From the NCBI GenBank assembly GCA_944324205.1, contig CALUVK010000128.1, forward strand, positions 1-5,080: 5,080 bases of DNA, written 5' to 3'. The notes below the pieces were generated by a model. That model made no database searches, had not been told where the DNA came from, and was given only the letters and a program-made list of their open reading frames with translations. The translations under genes were made by a program, and so were the position numbers. Origin of the DNA: Candidatus Gastranaerophilales bacterium (GTDB lineage: Bacteria; Cyanobacteriota; Vampirovibrionia; Gastranaerophilales; Gastranaerophilaceae). Positions 4,996 to 5,080 of this stretch are shown here, one piece after another; positions within the stretch are counted from its first letter, which is position 1, and every line of letters starts with the position of its first letter.

Positions 4996-5023
4996 ATGTA
5001 ACACAATAGGTATTGAGTTACAT
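4996..5023 (+). repeat. 28-bp Xer-like near-palindrome, copy 4
   Basis: ATGTAACACAA, centre TAGGTA, TTGAGTTACAT, with one arm mismatch. Its right arm is the exact reverse complement of the left arm of copy 1. It shares the following ATAAG context with copy 3. It lies about 45 bp before the likely start of the next gene, so it may overlap that gene's promoter region. Confidence 0.75.
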
Positions 5024-5066
5024 AAGAATAATTTAAGAGTAAGCCTAATTAGAAAGGATGTATGAT

Positions 5067-5080
5067 TTGAGAGTATTAAA
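5067..5080 (+). CDS. Probable start of a gene running off the window
   Basis: AGAAAGGA (5051-5058) is a good Shine-Dalgarno, 8 nt before an in-frame TTG at 5067 that would begin Met-Arg-Val-Leu. An ATG at 5058 in the same frame overlaps the Shine-Dalgarno and is less likely; the ATG at 5062 hits a stop after two codons. Only four codons are visible, so nothing can be said about the product. Confidence 0.35.

Overview
AT-rich bacterial window (roughly one third G+C by eye), except the first ~225 bases, which are clearly richer in G+C. The gene style fits a low-GC gut-type bacterium: AT-rich codons, alternating strands, short intergenic gaps and an ArnT/PMT-like membrane glycosyltransferase. 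A host such as Gastranaerophilales/Melainabacteria is a guess from general appearance; no marker gene is present to fix it.

Layout. 1-123 holds the last 40 codons of an unidentified gene. 124-290 has two GC-rich hairpins, then an unusual polypyrimidine mirror repeat that is also the left arm of a 19-bp perfect inverted repeat. 300-770 has no convincing gene but carries two clear copies and one decayed copy of a 28-bp near-palindrome, then a rho-independent terminator that serves the minus-strand gene at 775-1314 (small glycine-rich, single-membrane-span protein). 1408-2976 (+) is a GT-C type membrane glycosyltransferase. 2973-3968 (-) is a polytopic membrane protein that converges on it with a 4-bp stop-to-stop overlap. 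4031-4642 (+) is a compact PHP-family metal-dependent phosphoesterase. 4643-5057 is intergenic with two more copies of the palindrome, and a new gene probably starts at about 5067.

The genes alternate -, +, -, + and form no operon, so each must have its own promoter. Both plus-strand genes have the same promoter shape (TTGCTT, 17-nt spacer, TA-rich -10) ending 7-9 nt before the ATG with no Shine-Dalgarno. Both minus-strand genes have ordinary Shine-Dalgarno sequences.

The most interesting structure is the repeat family. The 28-bp core has an 11-6-11 layout resembling Xer/dif recombination sites. Copy 1 (354-381) and copy 3 (4715-4742) each carry, on the side facing the genes, a related ~65-75-bp segment with conserved hairpins. 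These two composite elements lie in inverted orientation around the whole four-gene block. Whether they are recombination sites, ends of a mobile element, or dispersed structured repeats cannot be settled from this window.
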